DNA from: Fictibacillus solisalsi
GTDB lineage: Bacteria > Bacillota > Bacilli > Bacillales > Fictibacillaceae
Assembly: GCF_900103485.1 (NCBI RefSeq)
Contig: NZ_FNHW01000002.1
Coordinates: 186,001 to 250,000, forward strand
Reading direction: 5' to 3'
Length of the DNA: 64,000 nucleotides
The notes beneath the pieces were generated by a model. The model was not told where the DNA came from. It was given only the letters and a program-made list of their open reading frames with translations, and did not search any database. This document shows, piece by piece, positions 9,052-17,230 of the stretch. Position 1 is the stretch's first letter; the number at the start of each line of letters is the position of its first letter. The position numbers were made by a program, and so were the translations under genes.

Positions 9052-10671
9052 TCAGGATACGTTTTTAGGTGCCGGCAGCAGAAGAACTTCTTCCTTCTTC
9101 TGTTCAGGGGCTGATACATTGGCTTTATCCTTACGTACGTCACGAAGGAACAGGCTCAACACAAGACCGATTGCCGATATAACGGTAGCCCAGATAAACG
9201 CATCATTAATGCCGGCAATACTTGACTGTTGGCTTGCTTTTCCGGCCAGAATCTGCACAGCTTGTGACTGTGCCTGTGAGACAGGCAAATGCAAGGTCGT
9301 TGCTACTTTTTGTACAAATTCATGGAAGGATGCCATAAAGAACGGATCGGCTGTGTTCATTGCACCTTCCATTTCATTCACGTGAAACGTTGTACGGTTT
9401 GTAAAAATGGTTGTGATCAAGCTGATTCCGATGGATCCGCTGACCTGACGGAGCGTATTCGACATGGACGTACCGTGGCTGCTCAAATGTTTCGGCAGCT
9501 GATTCAAACCAGCCGTCATAATCGGCATCATCAGGAATGACATGCCGAACATTCGGAACATGTAAAGAACCACAATAAATGTATATGTTGTGTCCATTGT
9601 TAACTTCGTAAAATAATACGTTGTTGCAGTTGTAATCGCCATACCGAAGATGGCCAGAGGGCGGGGCCCTACTTTATCAAAAAGAGTACCTGAAACAGGG
9701 GACATGACCAGCATAATCAATGCACCCGGCAGCAAAAGCAGACCGGAATCCAATGGAGAATATCCACGGATGGTTTGCAGATAGATTGGAAGCAGGAACA
9801 TCCCTGAAAACAAGCTGATTGTTAAAACGACGTTAATAACACTGGATAGTGAAAAGATGCTGTATTTGAAAATGCGCATATCCAGCAATGGTTTTTCGAT
9901 GCGAAGCTGTCGAATAACAAAAATCGCCAGCAAGACCGCACCTGCAATCATGGTTGAAAGTACTACAGCATCATCCCAGCCGTCATTTCCAGCTTCACTG
10001 AAACCGTAAAGCAACAGCGCCATTCCGGCCAGTGATGTAACGACGGATGGTGCATCCACCTTTACTTTCTTGGCAGGCTGAATGTCTTTCAGGCTGAAAA
10101 AGGCAAATATCAGAACAATAGCTCCCAGAGGAACCATTCCTGTGAAAAGAAGATGCCAGTCATAATTTTGTACAACCCAACCGGAAAGGGTTGGACCAAC
10201 GGCCGGAGCGAACATCATGGCAAGACCAAAGATACCCATACCTCGGCCACGGATTTCAGGCGGGAAGATAAACAGAATGATGGTCATGACGAGCGGAGCG
10301 AGAACACCACCGCCCACCGCCTGTATTAAACGACCGATTAACATGACCGGAAAACCTGTAGCTATACCGCAAATCAATGAACCCAGGGTGAAACAAAACA
10401 TCGCAAATAAAAACAGCCGCCGAACCGCAAATCGTTCAATCAAGAACGGTGATAATGGAATAAGCGCTCCGTTGACGAGCATGTAGCCGGTCAATAACCA
10501 TTGCGCCGTGTTGGCTGAAACACCGAATTCCGTAATCAAGTGGGGAATGGCCACGTTCAGCAATGTCTGATTCAGGATGGCAAGGAACAATCCGACCATG
10601 AGGATGACCAGCAAAGGAATATATCTTTTGATTCCATGTGCGTCTTGGGGTTGTTGTAATTCATCTGTCAT
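9052..10671 (-). CDS. yhcA: MFS drug exporter, DHA2 (14-TM, EmrB/QacA) family
   Basis: A 539-residue proton-driven exporter with about 14 predicted membrane helices. Family signatures include LNVAIPHLITEFG in helix 1 and the motif-C region GPTLSGWV in helix 5. Length and neighbours match B. subtilis YhcA. The start has AAAGGAGG at good distance. It is preceded by the HlyD-like adaptor, forming an EmrAB-like pair adapted to a single membrane. The divergent MarR gene and a palindrome in front of the operon suggest drug-induced expression. Confidence 0.9.
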   Translation of the reverse strand: MTDELQQPQDAHGIKRYIPLLVILMVGLFLAILNQTLLNVAIPHLITEFGVSANTAQWLLTGYMLVNGALIPLSPFLIERFAVRRLFLFAMFCFTLGSLICGIATGFPVMLIGRLIQAVGGGVLAPLVMTIILFIFPPEIRGRGMGIFGLAMMFAPAVGPTLSGWVVQNYDWHLLFTGMVPLGAIVLIFAFFSLKDIQPAKKVKVDAPSVVTSLAGMALLLYGFSEAGNDGWDDAVVLSTMIAGAVLLAIFVIRQLRIEKPLLDMRIFKYSIFSLSSVINVVLTISLFSGMFLLPIYLQTIRGYSPLDSGLLLLPGALIMLVMSPVSGTLFDKVGPRPLAIFGMAITTATTYYFTKLTMDTTYTFIVVLYMFRMFGMSFLMMPIMTAGLNQLPKHLSSHGTSMSNTLRQVSGSIGISLITTIFTNRTTFHVNEMEGAMNTADPFFMASFHEFVQKVATTLHLPVSQAQSQAVQILAGKASQQSSIAGINDAFIWATVISAIGLVLSLFLRDVRKDKANVSAPEQKKEEVLLLPAPKNVS

Positions 10672-10714
10672 TCATTCTTCCTCCTTTCTTCGGAAGTAGT
10701 AAGTTAATTAATGA

Positions 10715-11353
10715 TTAGTTCTTGGAAATTTTAACTTCAGCGTTCATTCCAGGTAAAACTTTGTTGGAAGAATTCGTAATAGAAATTTTAACCGGTACAG
10801 TTTGTGTTACTTTAGTATAATTGCCGTCATCATTGGATTTTGGCATTAAAGAAAATAGAGAGTTGGTTGCATAACCAATTTTTTCAACGCTTCCGTCAAT
10901 GGTGGTATCGTTATCGCCATCTACAGTAACGTCGACTTGGTCGCCTTCCTCGATATCTTTTAGTTCATCTTCCTTAATATTAGCAATCACATAAAGTGAA
11001 TCCATGTCTACTTCGCTTGCTAGTGTTTGGCCAGCTTGAACCATTTGGTCGTTGTTGGCTTGTTTTTTGATAATGGTTCCATCAGCTGGAGTTTTGACGG
11101 ACATTGATTTTTCAGCTCCGGAAACTTTTCCCAGCTCATCATCCTTGGAAACCTTTTTTCCTTCTTCAAGATTAAATCCAGAAAGTTTTCCGTCGGCAGG
11201 AGCTGTGATCGTATGAAGATCACCTGATACTTTAGCGTTATCGGTTTTCACATAGTTGTTGTTTTGAACATAGTAGTACGCTCCTCCTGCAATTAAAGCA
11301 AGTACCACAATAAATGCAACGATGTTGGTCATGAGCAATCGGCCTCTTGACAT
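10715..11353 (-). CDS. yhbJ: HlyD/EmrA-like membrane-fusion subunit of the MFS pump
   Basis: A 212-residue protein with one N-terminal membrane helix (about residues 8-28) followed by a biotinyl-lipoyl-like barrel-sandwich (VKTDNAKVSGDLHTITAPADGKL and the matching SVKTPADGTIIKKQ) and a beta-barrel end (VLPGMNAEVKISKN). It lacks the long coiled coil of Gram-negative EmrA, as expected in a Firmicute. It is the first gene of the operon, behind a GGAGG ribosome site, and matches YhbJ of B. subtilis by size and neighbours. Confidence 0.85.
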   Translation of the reverse strand: MSRGRLLMTNIVAFIVVLALIAGGAYYYVQNNNYVKTDNAKVSGDLHTITAPADGKLSGFNLEEGKKVSKDDELGKVSGAEKSMSVKTPADGTIIKKQANNDQMVQAGQTLASEVDMDSLYVIANIKEDELKDIEEGDQVDVTVDGDNDTTIDGSVEKIGYATNSLFSLMPKSNDDGNYTKVTQTVPVKISITNSSNKVLPGMNAEVKISKN

Positions 11354-11381
11354 TTAGTTTTCCTCCTTAATGGTTAATGTT

Positions 11382-11404
11382 GTTAACTGTGTCGCACAAT
11401 TAAC
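11382..11404. promoter_or_regulatory. Palindrome, probable MarR operator in front of the efflux operon
   Basis: Two ten-base arms, GTTAACTGTG and CACAATTAAC, flank TCG; they are inverted repeats with one mismatch. The site is about 30 bases in front of the yhbJ-like start, within its 5' region, between this operon and the divergent marR gene. Position and form fit a MarR dimer site. Confidence 0.6.
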
Positions 11405-11585
11405 TATTTATGAGATATACCTTTTCCTCAAAGTTTTACTTTTTTGCAAAGATACTTTATGATAAAGGTATTGTCTAAGTAAACACTTTACCACAAAGAA
11501 ATGATGGGCACAATAAATATATACTTTAAATTTTTGGTGTAATTTTATCATCACATTGAACAAAGGAAGGCAAAGGGGAAAGGGT

Positions 11586-12038
11586 ATGGACGAACAAATG
11601 CAAAAGAAGATTAATGAGCTGGACAAGATCAAAGATACCTTCTTTCAATTGCGGCGTGCATTTATTGAAGACCAAATGAAGGAGTTCTCATATAGCTTAA
11701 CCGCAACTAAATACTCTGTACTGAAAATGCTCTTTGAGAACCATAAGTGCATGGTTGTTGATATATCGAACAAGATGGGGCTGACTTCCGGGGCCACGAC
11801 CACACTTCTTAACCAGCTGGAGAAGGATAAGCTGATTGAACGGATGCGTGATGCAAACGACAGGCGTGTGGTGTGGATTGTTCTGTCAGAGGATGGCAAA
11901 GAACTGATAGAAACCATCTTGGGAAAAAGGGACTATTTTTGGATGGAGATGCTTTCCACGCTGGAAAAGGAAGAGCAGGAAGAATATATTCGATTGTTAA
12001 AAAAAATAGAAGCAGGCATCCGCGCGAAGGTCAAGTAA
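11586..12038 (+). CDS. MarR-family transcriptional regulator
   Basis: A 150-residue winged-helix regulator. The recognition helix region is MVVDISNKMGLTSGATTTLLNQLEKDKLIER, followed by the wing DANDRRVVWIVLSEDGKEL. I use the ATG at 11586, which has AAGGGGAAAGGG upstream, not the earlier TTG. It is divergent from the yhbJ-yhcA-yhcB efflux genes, the place of yhbI in B. subtilis, and is likely their repressor. Confidence 0.87.
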   Translation: MDEQMQKKINELDKIKDTFFQLRRAFIEDQMKEFSYSLTATKYSVLKMLFENHKCMVVDISNKMGLTSGATTTLLNQLEKDKLIERMRDANDRRVVWIVLSEDGKELIETILGKRDYFWMEMLSTLEKEEQEEYIRLLKKIEAGIRAKVK

Positions 12039-12086
12039 GCTTCGGCTTCAGCCATTATCTGCTTCAAAAGCAAGGAGATCTTTTAT

Positions 12087-12506
12087 ATGAAAACCAGAGG
12101 ACGGCTCGTACAGGATTTAGTGATAAGTTACCGGAATCAGACCAAGAAGATCAGGTCTTGTTTTCATCCGCTGCTCAAAGACTATATCCCTTATAATGAA
12201 TATGCAGTGCTTAAAGTATTGAACTGCTTTGGTGATCAGATGGTATCTGAAATTGCGGATCATCTGCATGTGACCAACAGCCACATCTCTGTTACGAGTG
12301 ATAAACTGATCAACCGCAGACTAGTGAAACGGACCCACAGCAGTGAAGACCGCAGAATCGTCTATCTGTCCATCACCTTTGAAGGAAAACAGATGGCGGA
12401 GAAAATGGAAGAAGTACTGCAGGGTTTTTATGAAAAAACATTTGAAGGATTGACAGAAGAAGAAATGGAAACGTTTATTTCCTTATTAAACAAAATAAAA
12501 ATGTAA
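12087..12506 (+). CDS. Second MarR-family transcriptional regulator
   Basis: A 139-residue MarR protein directly after the first, with helix-turn-helix MVSEIADHLHVTNSHISVTSDKLINRRLVKR and wing SSEDRRIVYLSITFEGKQ. An AAGGAGAT ribosome site precedes the ATG. The two MarR proteins are clearly different in sequence, so this is not a recent duplication. They probably share a transcript; whether they act on the same operator or form heterodimers is unknown. Confidence 0.85.
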   Translation: MKTRGRLVQDLVISYRNQTKKIRSCFHPLLKDYIPYNEYAVLKVLNCFGDQMVSEIADHLHVTNSHISVTSDKLINRRLVKRTHSSEDRRIVYLSITFEGKQMAEKMEEVLQGFYEKTFEGLTEEEMETFISLLNKIKM

Positions 12507-12608
12507 TGGAAGTAGGAAATTAGCCGTATAGTATAGGAAAAGGAATTGTAAATTCCATGAAATGCATTAGTATAGAAGGGTATAGTTTACATACAAAGGA
12601 CGTGCTAC

Positions 12609-13316
12609 ATGAAGAAGCATATACCCAATTTGCTTACGCTCGGAAACCTTTATTGCGGCTTTTTTTCGATCGGCTATATTATTGACGGCGACAGTAAAAA
12701 CGCAACCATCCTGATTTTTATTGCGATTATGCTTGATGCGGTGGATGGCAGGGTAGCCAGAATTCTCGGAGTAACCAATGAGATGGGGAAGGAATTGGAT
12801 TCCCTTGCAGACGTGGTTTCTTTCGGGGTCGCTCCGGCGTTTTTAGCGGCCCATACGTATTTGGCGGACTTCCATTATATTTATGGTGTAGCGATGGCGG
12901 GCATATTTCCTGTCTTTGGGGCGTACCGGCTCGCACGTTTCAATGTAACCTCATCAGAGGAATCAATGAAACGATTTACCGGCATTCCGATTACCCTCGC
13001 AGGTGCAATTGTTACATTCCTGGTACTGTTCGTAAAAACCATTCCGTTATGGGTATTTCTTCTTGCCTTTTACGGATTGGCTGTTCTGATGGTCAGTACC
13101 CTTAAGATACCGAGCTTTAAAAACATCAAGCTGCCCAAAAACGGTGTTATTGTTACTCTGTTCTTATTCTATATGTTCTATCTTTTGGCAAAAGCGAGAT
13201 TTGAAAAAGTTCCTGTATTTTTCTATGTGGCCCTCGCCATTTACATGCTGTTCATCATCATCCGCTTCATCCGGGTAAAAGAACCAAAACTCCCGAGATG
13301 GAAGCGTGGAAGATAA
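12609..13316 (+). CDS. pssA: CDP-diacylglycerol-serine O-phosphatidyltransferase
   Basis: A 235-residue membrane enzyme joining CDP-diacylglycerol and L-serine into phosphatidylserine, the precursor of phosphatidylethanolamine. The CDP-alcohol phosphotransferase motif is seen as DGRVAR then G-x3-D-x3-D (in GKELDSLADVVSFG), about residues 43-68. Around seven hydrophobic segments follow. In B. subtilis pssA is joined to psd; here no decarboxylase gene follows and the gene ends in its own terminator. It is somewhat longer than the B. subtilis enzyme. Confidence 0.93.
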   Translation: MKKHIPNLLTLGNLYCGFFSIGYIIDGDSKNATILIFIAIMLDAVDGRVARILGVTNEMGKELDSLADVVSFGVAPAFLAAHTYLADFHYIYGVAMAGIFPVFGAYRLARFNVTSSEESMKRFTGIPITLAGAIVTFLVLFVKTIPLWVFLLAFYGLAVLMVSTLKIPSFKNIKLPKNGVIVTLFLFYMFYLLAKARFEKVPVFFYVALAIYMLFIIIRFIRVKEPKLPRWKRGR

Positions 13317-13322
13317 CATGAA

Positions 13323-13358
13323 AACACCCATTCTTTAAAAAAGGATGGGTGTTTTTTT
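13323..13358 (+). terminator. Terminator after pssA
   Basis: AACACCCATTC pairs with GGATGGGTGTT and is followed by a run of T. Confidence 0.85.
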
Positions 13359-13413
13359 GCTTTTAGAAAGTTGTTTGATTGAAGTACAGCACTTAACAGG
13401 ATCTCCATTGAAC

Positions 13414-13594
13414 GTTGATTGGAGTGGAAGGTGCGGGATCCTCGAAAATGAACACCGCATTTTCTTCGTGCGATGTCTTGCTGCCGCAGCGTTCCTTGTC
13501 CTGCTGAAGCCTGACATGTGAGTCTAGGTGGCGCTTGCGCCAATGGGCTCACCGTACGCCCCACGGAAAGCGAGCGTCCTGGAGCGGAAATAAC
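13414..13594. repeat. Decayed copy of a dispersed Bacillaceae intergenic repeat
   Basis: The left edge reads GTTGATTGGAGTGGAAGG and the right edge GGAAAGCGAGCGTCC then TGGAGCGGAAAT, with GCTCACCGTACGCCCC just inside. From memory these edges match a non-coding repeat of about 150-200 bases that occurs many times in genomes of Bacillus and relatives. The middle looks degenerate. No believable gene lies here; the minus-strand frames across it have no ribosome site. The stretch from pssA to the tetR promoter otherwise holds only the terminator. Confidence 0.5.
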
Positions 13595-13641
13595 TGCTCC
13601 CAGCTGCGGGGAATGGGGAAAATCATGTCGAAAAGATATTG

Positions 13642-13691
13642 TTGACCAGAGTGGTCAATCGGCATATACTGACGTTGACCGAAGTGGTCAA
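13642..13691 (+). promoter_or_regulatory. Promoter of the tetR-ABC operon with two overlapping operators
   Basis: A sigma-A promoter TTGACC (13642-13647), 17-base spacer, TATACT (13665-13670) stands in front of the TetR gene. Two palindromes overlap it: TTGACCA-GAG-TGGTCAA at 13642-13658, covering the -35 box, and TTGACC-GAAGT-GGTCAA at 13675-13691, covering the expected transcription start. Their centres are 33 bases apart, about three helical turns, so two dimers would bind on one DNA face. This is strong evidence for autorepression by the TetR protein. Confidence 0.8.
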
Positions 13692-13698
13692 TGAAAAA

Positions 13699-14337
13699 AT
13701 GAAAGAAGTGCTGCTCTTGAATTCTAAATTTTTCAGTCTCGATGACGAGAAGCAAATCAAAATTTTAAATGCCGCCATAAAAGTATATGTACAAAAGGGT
13801 TATGACCATGCATCGACCAATGAAATTGTGAAGGAGGCGGGCATATCGAAAGGACTGCTGTTTCATTATTTCAAGAACAAGAAAACGCTCTACCTGTTTT
13901 TATTTGACCACTGTGTAAAGGTCGTCATGGAGGATTTTTATAAAAAAACGGTTATGGGGGAGCCCGACTTCTTTAAAAGGCTTAATGACATGACGCTGAT
14001 CAAAATAGAACTGCTTCAAACATATCCCGATATTTTTCGCTTTTTTGAAAGGGTGATGCTGGAGGAGTCGGAGCAGATTCGAAGCGACTTTCAAAGCAGG
14101 ATTAAGGAATTCTCAGCAAGCAGCTCAACGTGGCTGTTTGACGGGATCGACCATTCCCGGTTCCGGGAAGACCTGGACCTCGAGAAAGCAATAAAAAGTA
14201 TGATGTGGACGTTCCAGGGGCTAAGTGAAGAATACTTGATGAAAGCGAAAATGAAACAGCAGGAACTGGATTATGATGAGGTGTTTGCTGAATCGAAAGC
14301 TTATATAGAAATGTTTAAACAAGCATTTTATAAATGA
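13699..14337 (+). CDS. TetR/AcrR-family repressor of the following ABC transporter
   Basis: A 212-residue regulator with the N-terminal helix-turn-helix DHASTNEIVKEAGISKGLLFHYFKNKKTLYLFL at about residues 34-66 and an all-helical ligand domain. The longer upstream frame runs through the promoter and operators, so I start at the ATG giving MKEVLLLN. No good ribosome site is seen and the leader is only about 20 bases, so translation may be weak. It is the first gene of an operon with an ABC ATPase and two permeases, which it probably controls together with itself. Confidence 0.85.
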   Translation: MKEVLLLNSKFFSLDDEKQIKILNAAIKVYVQKGYDHASTNEIVKEAGISKGLLFHYFKNKKTLYLFLFDHCVKVVMEDFYKKTVMGEPDFFKRLNDMTLIKIELLQTYPDIFRFFERVMLEESEQIRSDFQSRIKEFSASSSTWLFDGIDHSRFREDLDLEKAIKSMMWTFQGLSEEYLMKAKMKQQELDYDEVFAESKAYIEMFKQAFYK

Positions 14338-14352
14338 CGGGAGGCTGCTTCC

Positions 14353-15270
14353 ATGAACGTGATCGAACTGAATCAGTTAACCAAACGATATGGCCAGTCA
14401 AGAGGAATTGAGGACATTACGTTTTCTGTGAAGGAAGGGGAGATCTTTGGTTTCATTGGCCCCAATGGTGCAGGCAAGTCCACTACGCTACGAACCCTGT
14501 TGTCCATCATTTACCCGACGAGCGGAAGTGCATCCATTTTCGGAAAGGATGTTGTAGCGTACGGCCCTGAAATTAAAAAACAAATTGGATATTTACCGTC
14601 GGAGGTCTTTTATTACGACAAGATGAAGGTAAAGGACCTTCTCCATTACTCGGCCAGCTTTTACAAAAAGGACTGTAAAAAGCGAATCCATGAATTGGCA
14701 GAGAGAATGGATCTCGATCTGAACAAACGAATTGATGACCTGTCTTATGGAAATCGAAAGAAGGTAGGGATCGTTCAAGGATTGCTGCACGGACCGAAGC
14801 TGATTATTTTGGATGAACCAACAGGCGGACTGGATCCATTAATGCAGCAAACGTTCTTTGAACTATTAAAAGAAGAAAACCAGAAAGGAGCCACCATTCT
14901 CTTTTCTTCCCACATCCTCAGTGAAGTGCAAAAGATGTGTGACCGTGTCGCCATTATTAAGGAAGGAAAACTCATCACGGTTGAAAAAATCAGCACTCTG
15001 AAGGAAAGAAACCACAAGAAAATCAGAATTGAAACCAGAGTGCCTGTTGATGCCGGGCTGTTTGCAATGGATGGGGTGACGAAAATTGAAAGTGAAGAGG
15101 GAAACCGGATCAGCTTTTTATACAGCGGGGATATCAATCTGATCATGAGGAGACTTGCGGAAGTACAGCTTGTCAATTTGTGGGTGGATGAACCCGATCT
15201 GGAAGAGATTTTTCTTCACTATTATGAAAAGGAGGATGTTCAAGATGAACATGTTCCGGCACGAGCTTAG
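14353..15270 (+). CDS. ABC transporter ATP-binding protein (ABC-2 exporter type)
   Basis: A 305-residue ATPase with Walker A GPNGAGKST (about residues 37-45), signature LSYGNRKKVGIVQG, Walker B LIILDEP and the switch histidine in FSSHILSE. The C-terminal extension of about 80 residues is common in ATPases of ABC-2 exporters. It starts 15 bases after tetR with GGGAGG before the ATG and overlaps the next permease. Substrate unknown; the TetR control suggests efflux of a toxic or signalling compound. Confidence 0.88.
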   Translation: MNVIELNQLTKRYGQSRGIEDITFSVKEGEIFGFIGPNGAGKSTTLRTLLSIIYPTSGSASIFGKDVVAYGPEIKKQIGYLPSEVFYYDKMKVKDLLHYSASFYKKDCKKRIHELAERMDLDLNKRIDDLSYGNRKKVGIVQGLLHGPKLIILDEPTGGLDPLMQQTFFELLKEENQKGATILFSSHILSEVQKMCDRVAIIKEGKLITVEKISTLKERNHKKIRIETRVPVDAGLFAMDGVTKIESEEGNRISFLYSGDINLIMRRLAEVQLVNLWVDEPDLEEIFLHYYEKEDVQDEHVPARA

Positions 15271-16042
15271 GGAGAACCGGCGCTCCATGATGATCTGGAC
15301 CTTTTCGCTTGCGGCGGTAACGGTTTTATTTTTCTCGATGTATCCGTCCATTGAAAAGGATGGAGATCAATTTATCAAGGTGCTTCAAAATTATCCGGAG
15401 GGTGTTTTGAAGGCATTGGGTGTACAGATCAACAGCATCACCTCTCTTCTTGGATTTTACTCCTATTTCTTCTTATATATCATGCTGTGCGGTGCCATTC
15501 AGGCCATGAACCTGGGAATTGGAATCTTGTCAAAGGAAGGGAGCGGGAAAACGGCGGAGTTTATTTTAACCAAACCAGTGACTCGGGGGGGGATTATTAT
15601 CTCCAAACTATTTGCTGTGCTGGCGATCCTGGTAATCACTAACCTGGTCTTTCTTGTGGTTTCCTATGCGATGGCTAGGGCAGTAGCCGTAAATGACTTT
15701 GATATTCGTGCCTTTTTTCTGATATCAGCCGCTAATTTTTTTGTGCAGCTTATGTTTGCGGCGCTTGGTTTTTTTGTCTCTGTCTTATTTCTAAGAATTC
15801 GTTCGGTTCTTCCGGTATCACTCGGTGTGGTTTTTGCCTTTTTTATCATCGGTATGTTCGGCTCGGTCATCGGCGATAAAGCCTCCCGTTATTTCACACC
15901 GTTCAAGTATTTTAATCTGCCTTATATTATGAAGCATTCAGCATATGAACCCTTGTATCTGGGCATTGGAGCAGCAATCATTGCCGTGAGTGTTGGAGCG
16001 GGCTGCCTTCTGTTTATAAAAAAAGACTTCCACGGGGCGTAG
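15245..16042 (+). CDS. ABC-2 type permease subunit, first of two
   Basis: About 265 residues with six hydrophobic helices. The segment GSGKTAEFILTKPVTRGGIIISKL, between helices 2 and 3, is a coupling-helix region also seen in the next gene. I use the ATG at 15245 because AGGAGG at 15230-15235 is at proper distance; the start overlaps the end of the ATPase gene by 26 bases, indicating translational coupling. Confidence 0.82.
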   Translation: MNMFRHELRENRRSMMIWTFSLAAVTVLFFSMYPSIEKDGDQFIKVLQNYPEGVLKALGVQINSITSLLGFYSYFFLYIMLCGAIQAMNLGIGILSKEGSGKTAEFILTKPVTRGGIIISKLFAVLAILVITNLVFLVVSYAMARAVAVNDFDIRAFFLISAANFFVQLMFAALGFFVSVLFLRIRSVLPVSLGVVFAFFIIGMFGSVIGDKASRYFTPFKYFNLPYIMKHSAYEPLYLGIGAAIIAVSVGAGCLLFIKKDFHGA

Positions 16043-16066
16043 GTGGATTTAAAAGAGGTGAAAACG

Positions 16067-16861
16067 GTGAATATCTTTTGGAGAGAGTTGGGGAATAGTA
16101 GGAAATCCATGATCTTGTGGGGTGTTGGCCTTCTTTTTATAGTTGTGTCCGGCATGAGCAAATATGACACGATGAAAAGCACCGGCCGGTCCGTGAACGA
16201 GATCTTTGGAGCGATGCCGAAATCGCTGCAGGCCATTTTTGGATTGACTTCGCTGGATTTAACCACCATCACAGGGTATTTTGGAATGCTGTTTTCCTAT
16301 CTGGTTCTTATGGCTGCCATTCATGCTGTGCTGCTTGGCTCCACGATGATTGCAAAAGAAGAGCGGGATAATACGTCTGAATTTTTGATGGCCAAACCGG
16401 TATCCCGAACGCGGATTATTGCCTCTAAGCTTGCCGCTTCTCTCGTTCTGCTTTTCCTTTTTAACCTTGTGACATACGGTTTATCGGCCGGGATGGTGAA
16501 TTACTATGAACCTTCAGCAGGCTTAAGTGGGATTGGAAGATTGATGATAGGGATGTTGATCTTGCAGATGATTTTTCTGTCAGTGGGAATGGCAGTGGCT
16601 GCTGTCAGCCGCCGTCCCAGAATGACAGTATCCATATCGACAGGCCTTCTTGTCTTCACATATATTTTATCGATAGCGATTGAACTGAACGACAAGCTGG
16701 ATGCCCTGCGGTATATCACGCCTTTTAAATATTTTGAAGCTGAAAAGCTCGTGGGCGATACAGGGTTCAAAGGAGTGTATATCGGATTGTCCGCCGTTAT
16801 CATTCTGGGTGCTGTCACCCTGGCATTTGTGGCTTACCAGAAGAGAGATTTGAAGATATAA
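16067..16861 (+). CDS. ABC-2 type permease subunit, second of two
   Basis: About 264 residues, six helices, and related to the preceding permease (EERDNTSEFLMAKPVSRTRIIASKL matches its coupling segment). The two permeases probably form a heterodimer on an ATPase dimer. The start is taken as GTG at 16067, which has AGAGGTG six bases upstream; an in-frame GTG at 16043 directly follows the previous stop but has no ribosome site. Confidence 0.8.
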   Translation: MNIFWRELGNSRKSMILWGVGLLFIVVSGMSKYDTMKSTGRSVNEIFGAMPKSLQAIFGLTSLDLTTITGYFGMLFSYLVLMAAIHAVLLGSTMIAKEERDNTSEFLMAKPVSRTRIIASKLAASLVLLFLFNLVTYGLSAGMVNYYEPSAGLSGIGRLMIGMLILQMIFLSVGMAVAAVSRRPRMTVSISTGLLVFTYILSIAIELNDKLDALRYITPFKYFEAEKLVGDTGFKGVYIGLSAVIILGAVTLAFVAYQKRDLKI

Positions 16862-17100
16862 AAAAGGATGTTTTTTGCCGGAAAACAGCTGAATGCAGTT
16901 TTTTTCTTATATGTCACAAAAGAAGCAGTGGTTAGGAAAGTCTGTAAGCGTAAAATAATGAGTTCAAAACCATGTGGTAAGGGAAATACAGGCAGAAATG
17001 GAGAACTTACTGTCTGCCGCCCTTTATATTAAAAATCTTTTAATCTCGTAAACGTTTGTACAATCCTCGATGACAAGGAACCAAGCAAAAAAGAAATGCA
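16862..17100. other. Intergenic stretch with no recognised gene
   Basis: Between the permease gene and the terminator at 17101 I see no convincing gene. A 24-codon frame near 16958 lacks a ribosome site. A weak cre-like sequence (CGTAAACGTTTGTA) is at about 17047, and a short inverted repeat GGCAGA/TCTGCC near 16992-17019. A small RNA ending at 17137 cannot be excluded. Confidence 0.4.
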
Positions 17101-17137
17101 AGAATAATGGACACATGGTGTTCATTATTCTTTTTTT
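17101..17137 (+). terminator. Hairpin terminator upstream of the dehydrogenase cluster
   Basis: AGAATAATG pairs with CATTATTCT, with inner ACAC/GTGT pairs, followed by seven T. It insulates the LacI-controlled cluster from upstream transcription. Confidence 0.75.
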
Positions 17138-17141
17138 AAAA

Positions 17142-17201
17142 TAAAAGCGTTTACATTTTTCGCGAATTCCGTTAAAATGAATTTTGCATACGTATTCAAA
17201 A
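17142..17201 (+). promoter_or_regulatory. Promoter, cre-like site and LacI-type operator of the dehydrogenase cluster
   Basis: A sigma-A promoter is seen as TTTACA (17150-17155), 17-base spacer, TAAAAT (17173-17178). A near-cre sequence (minus strand TGTAAACGCTTTTA, 17142-17155, one deviation from the CcpA consensus) covers the -35 box. The near-palindrome TTTTGCATACGTATTCAAAA (17182-17201) lies just after the -10 box, where a repressor would block transcription. An identical 20-mer stands before the HisD-like gene. Dual control by CcpA and the cluster's own LacI protein is inferred. Confidence 0.75.
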
Positions 17202-17230
17202 ACGAGATTATTCAGAAAGTTGGTGATTAC

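Noticed and set aside
13241-13564. 107-codon minus-strand frame downstream of pssA
   Set aside because: It runs through the pssA end, its terminator and the decayed repeat, and has no ribosome site.
16958-17032. 24-codon frame in the gap before the dehydrogenase cluster
   Set aside because: No ribosome site and no distinctive sequence.
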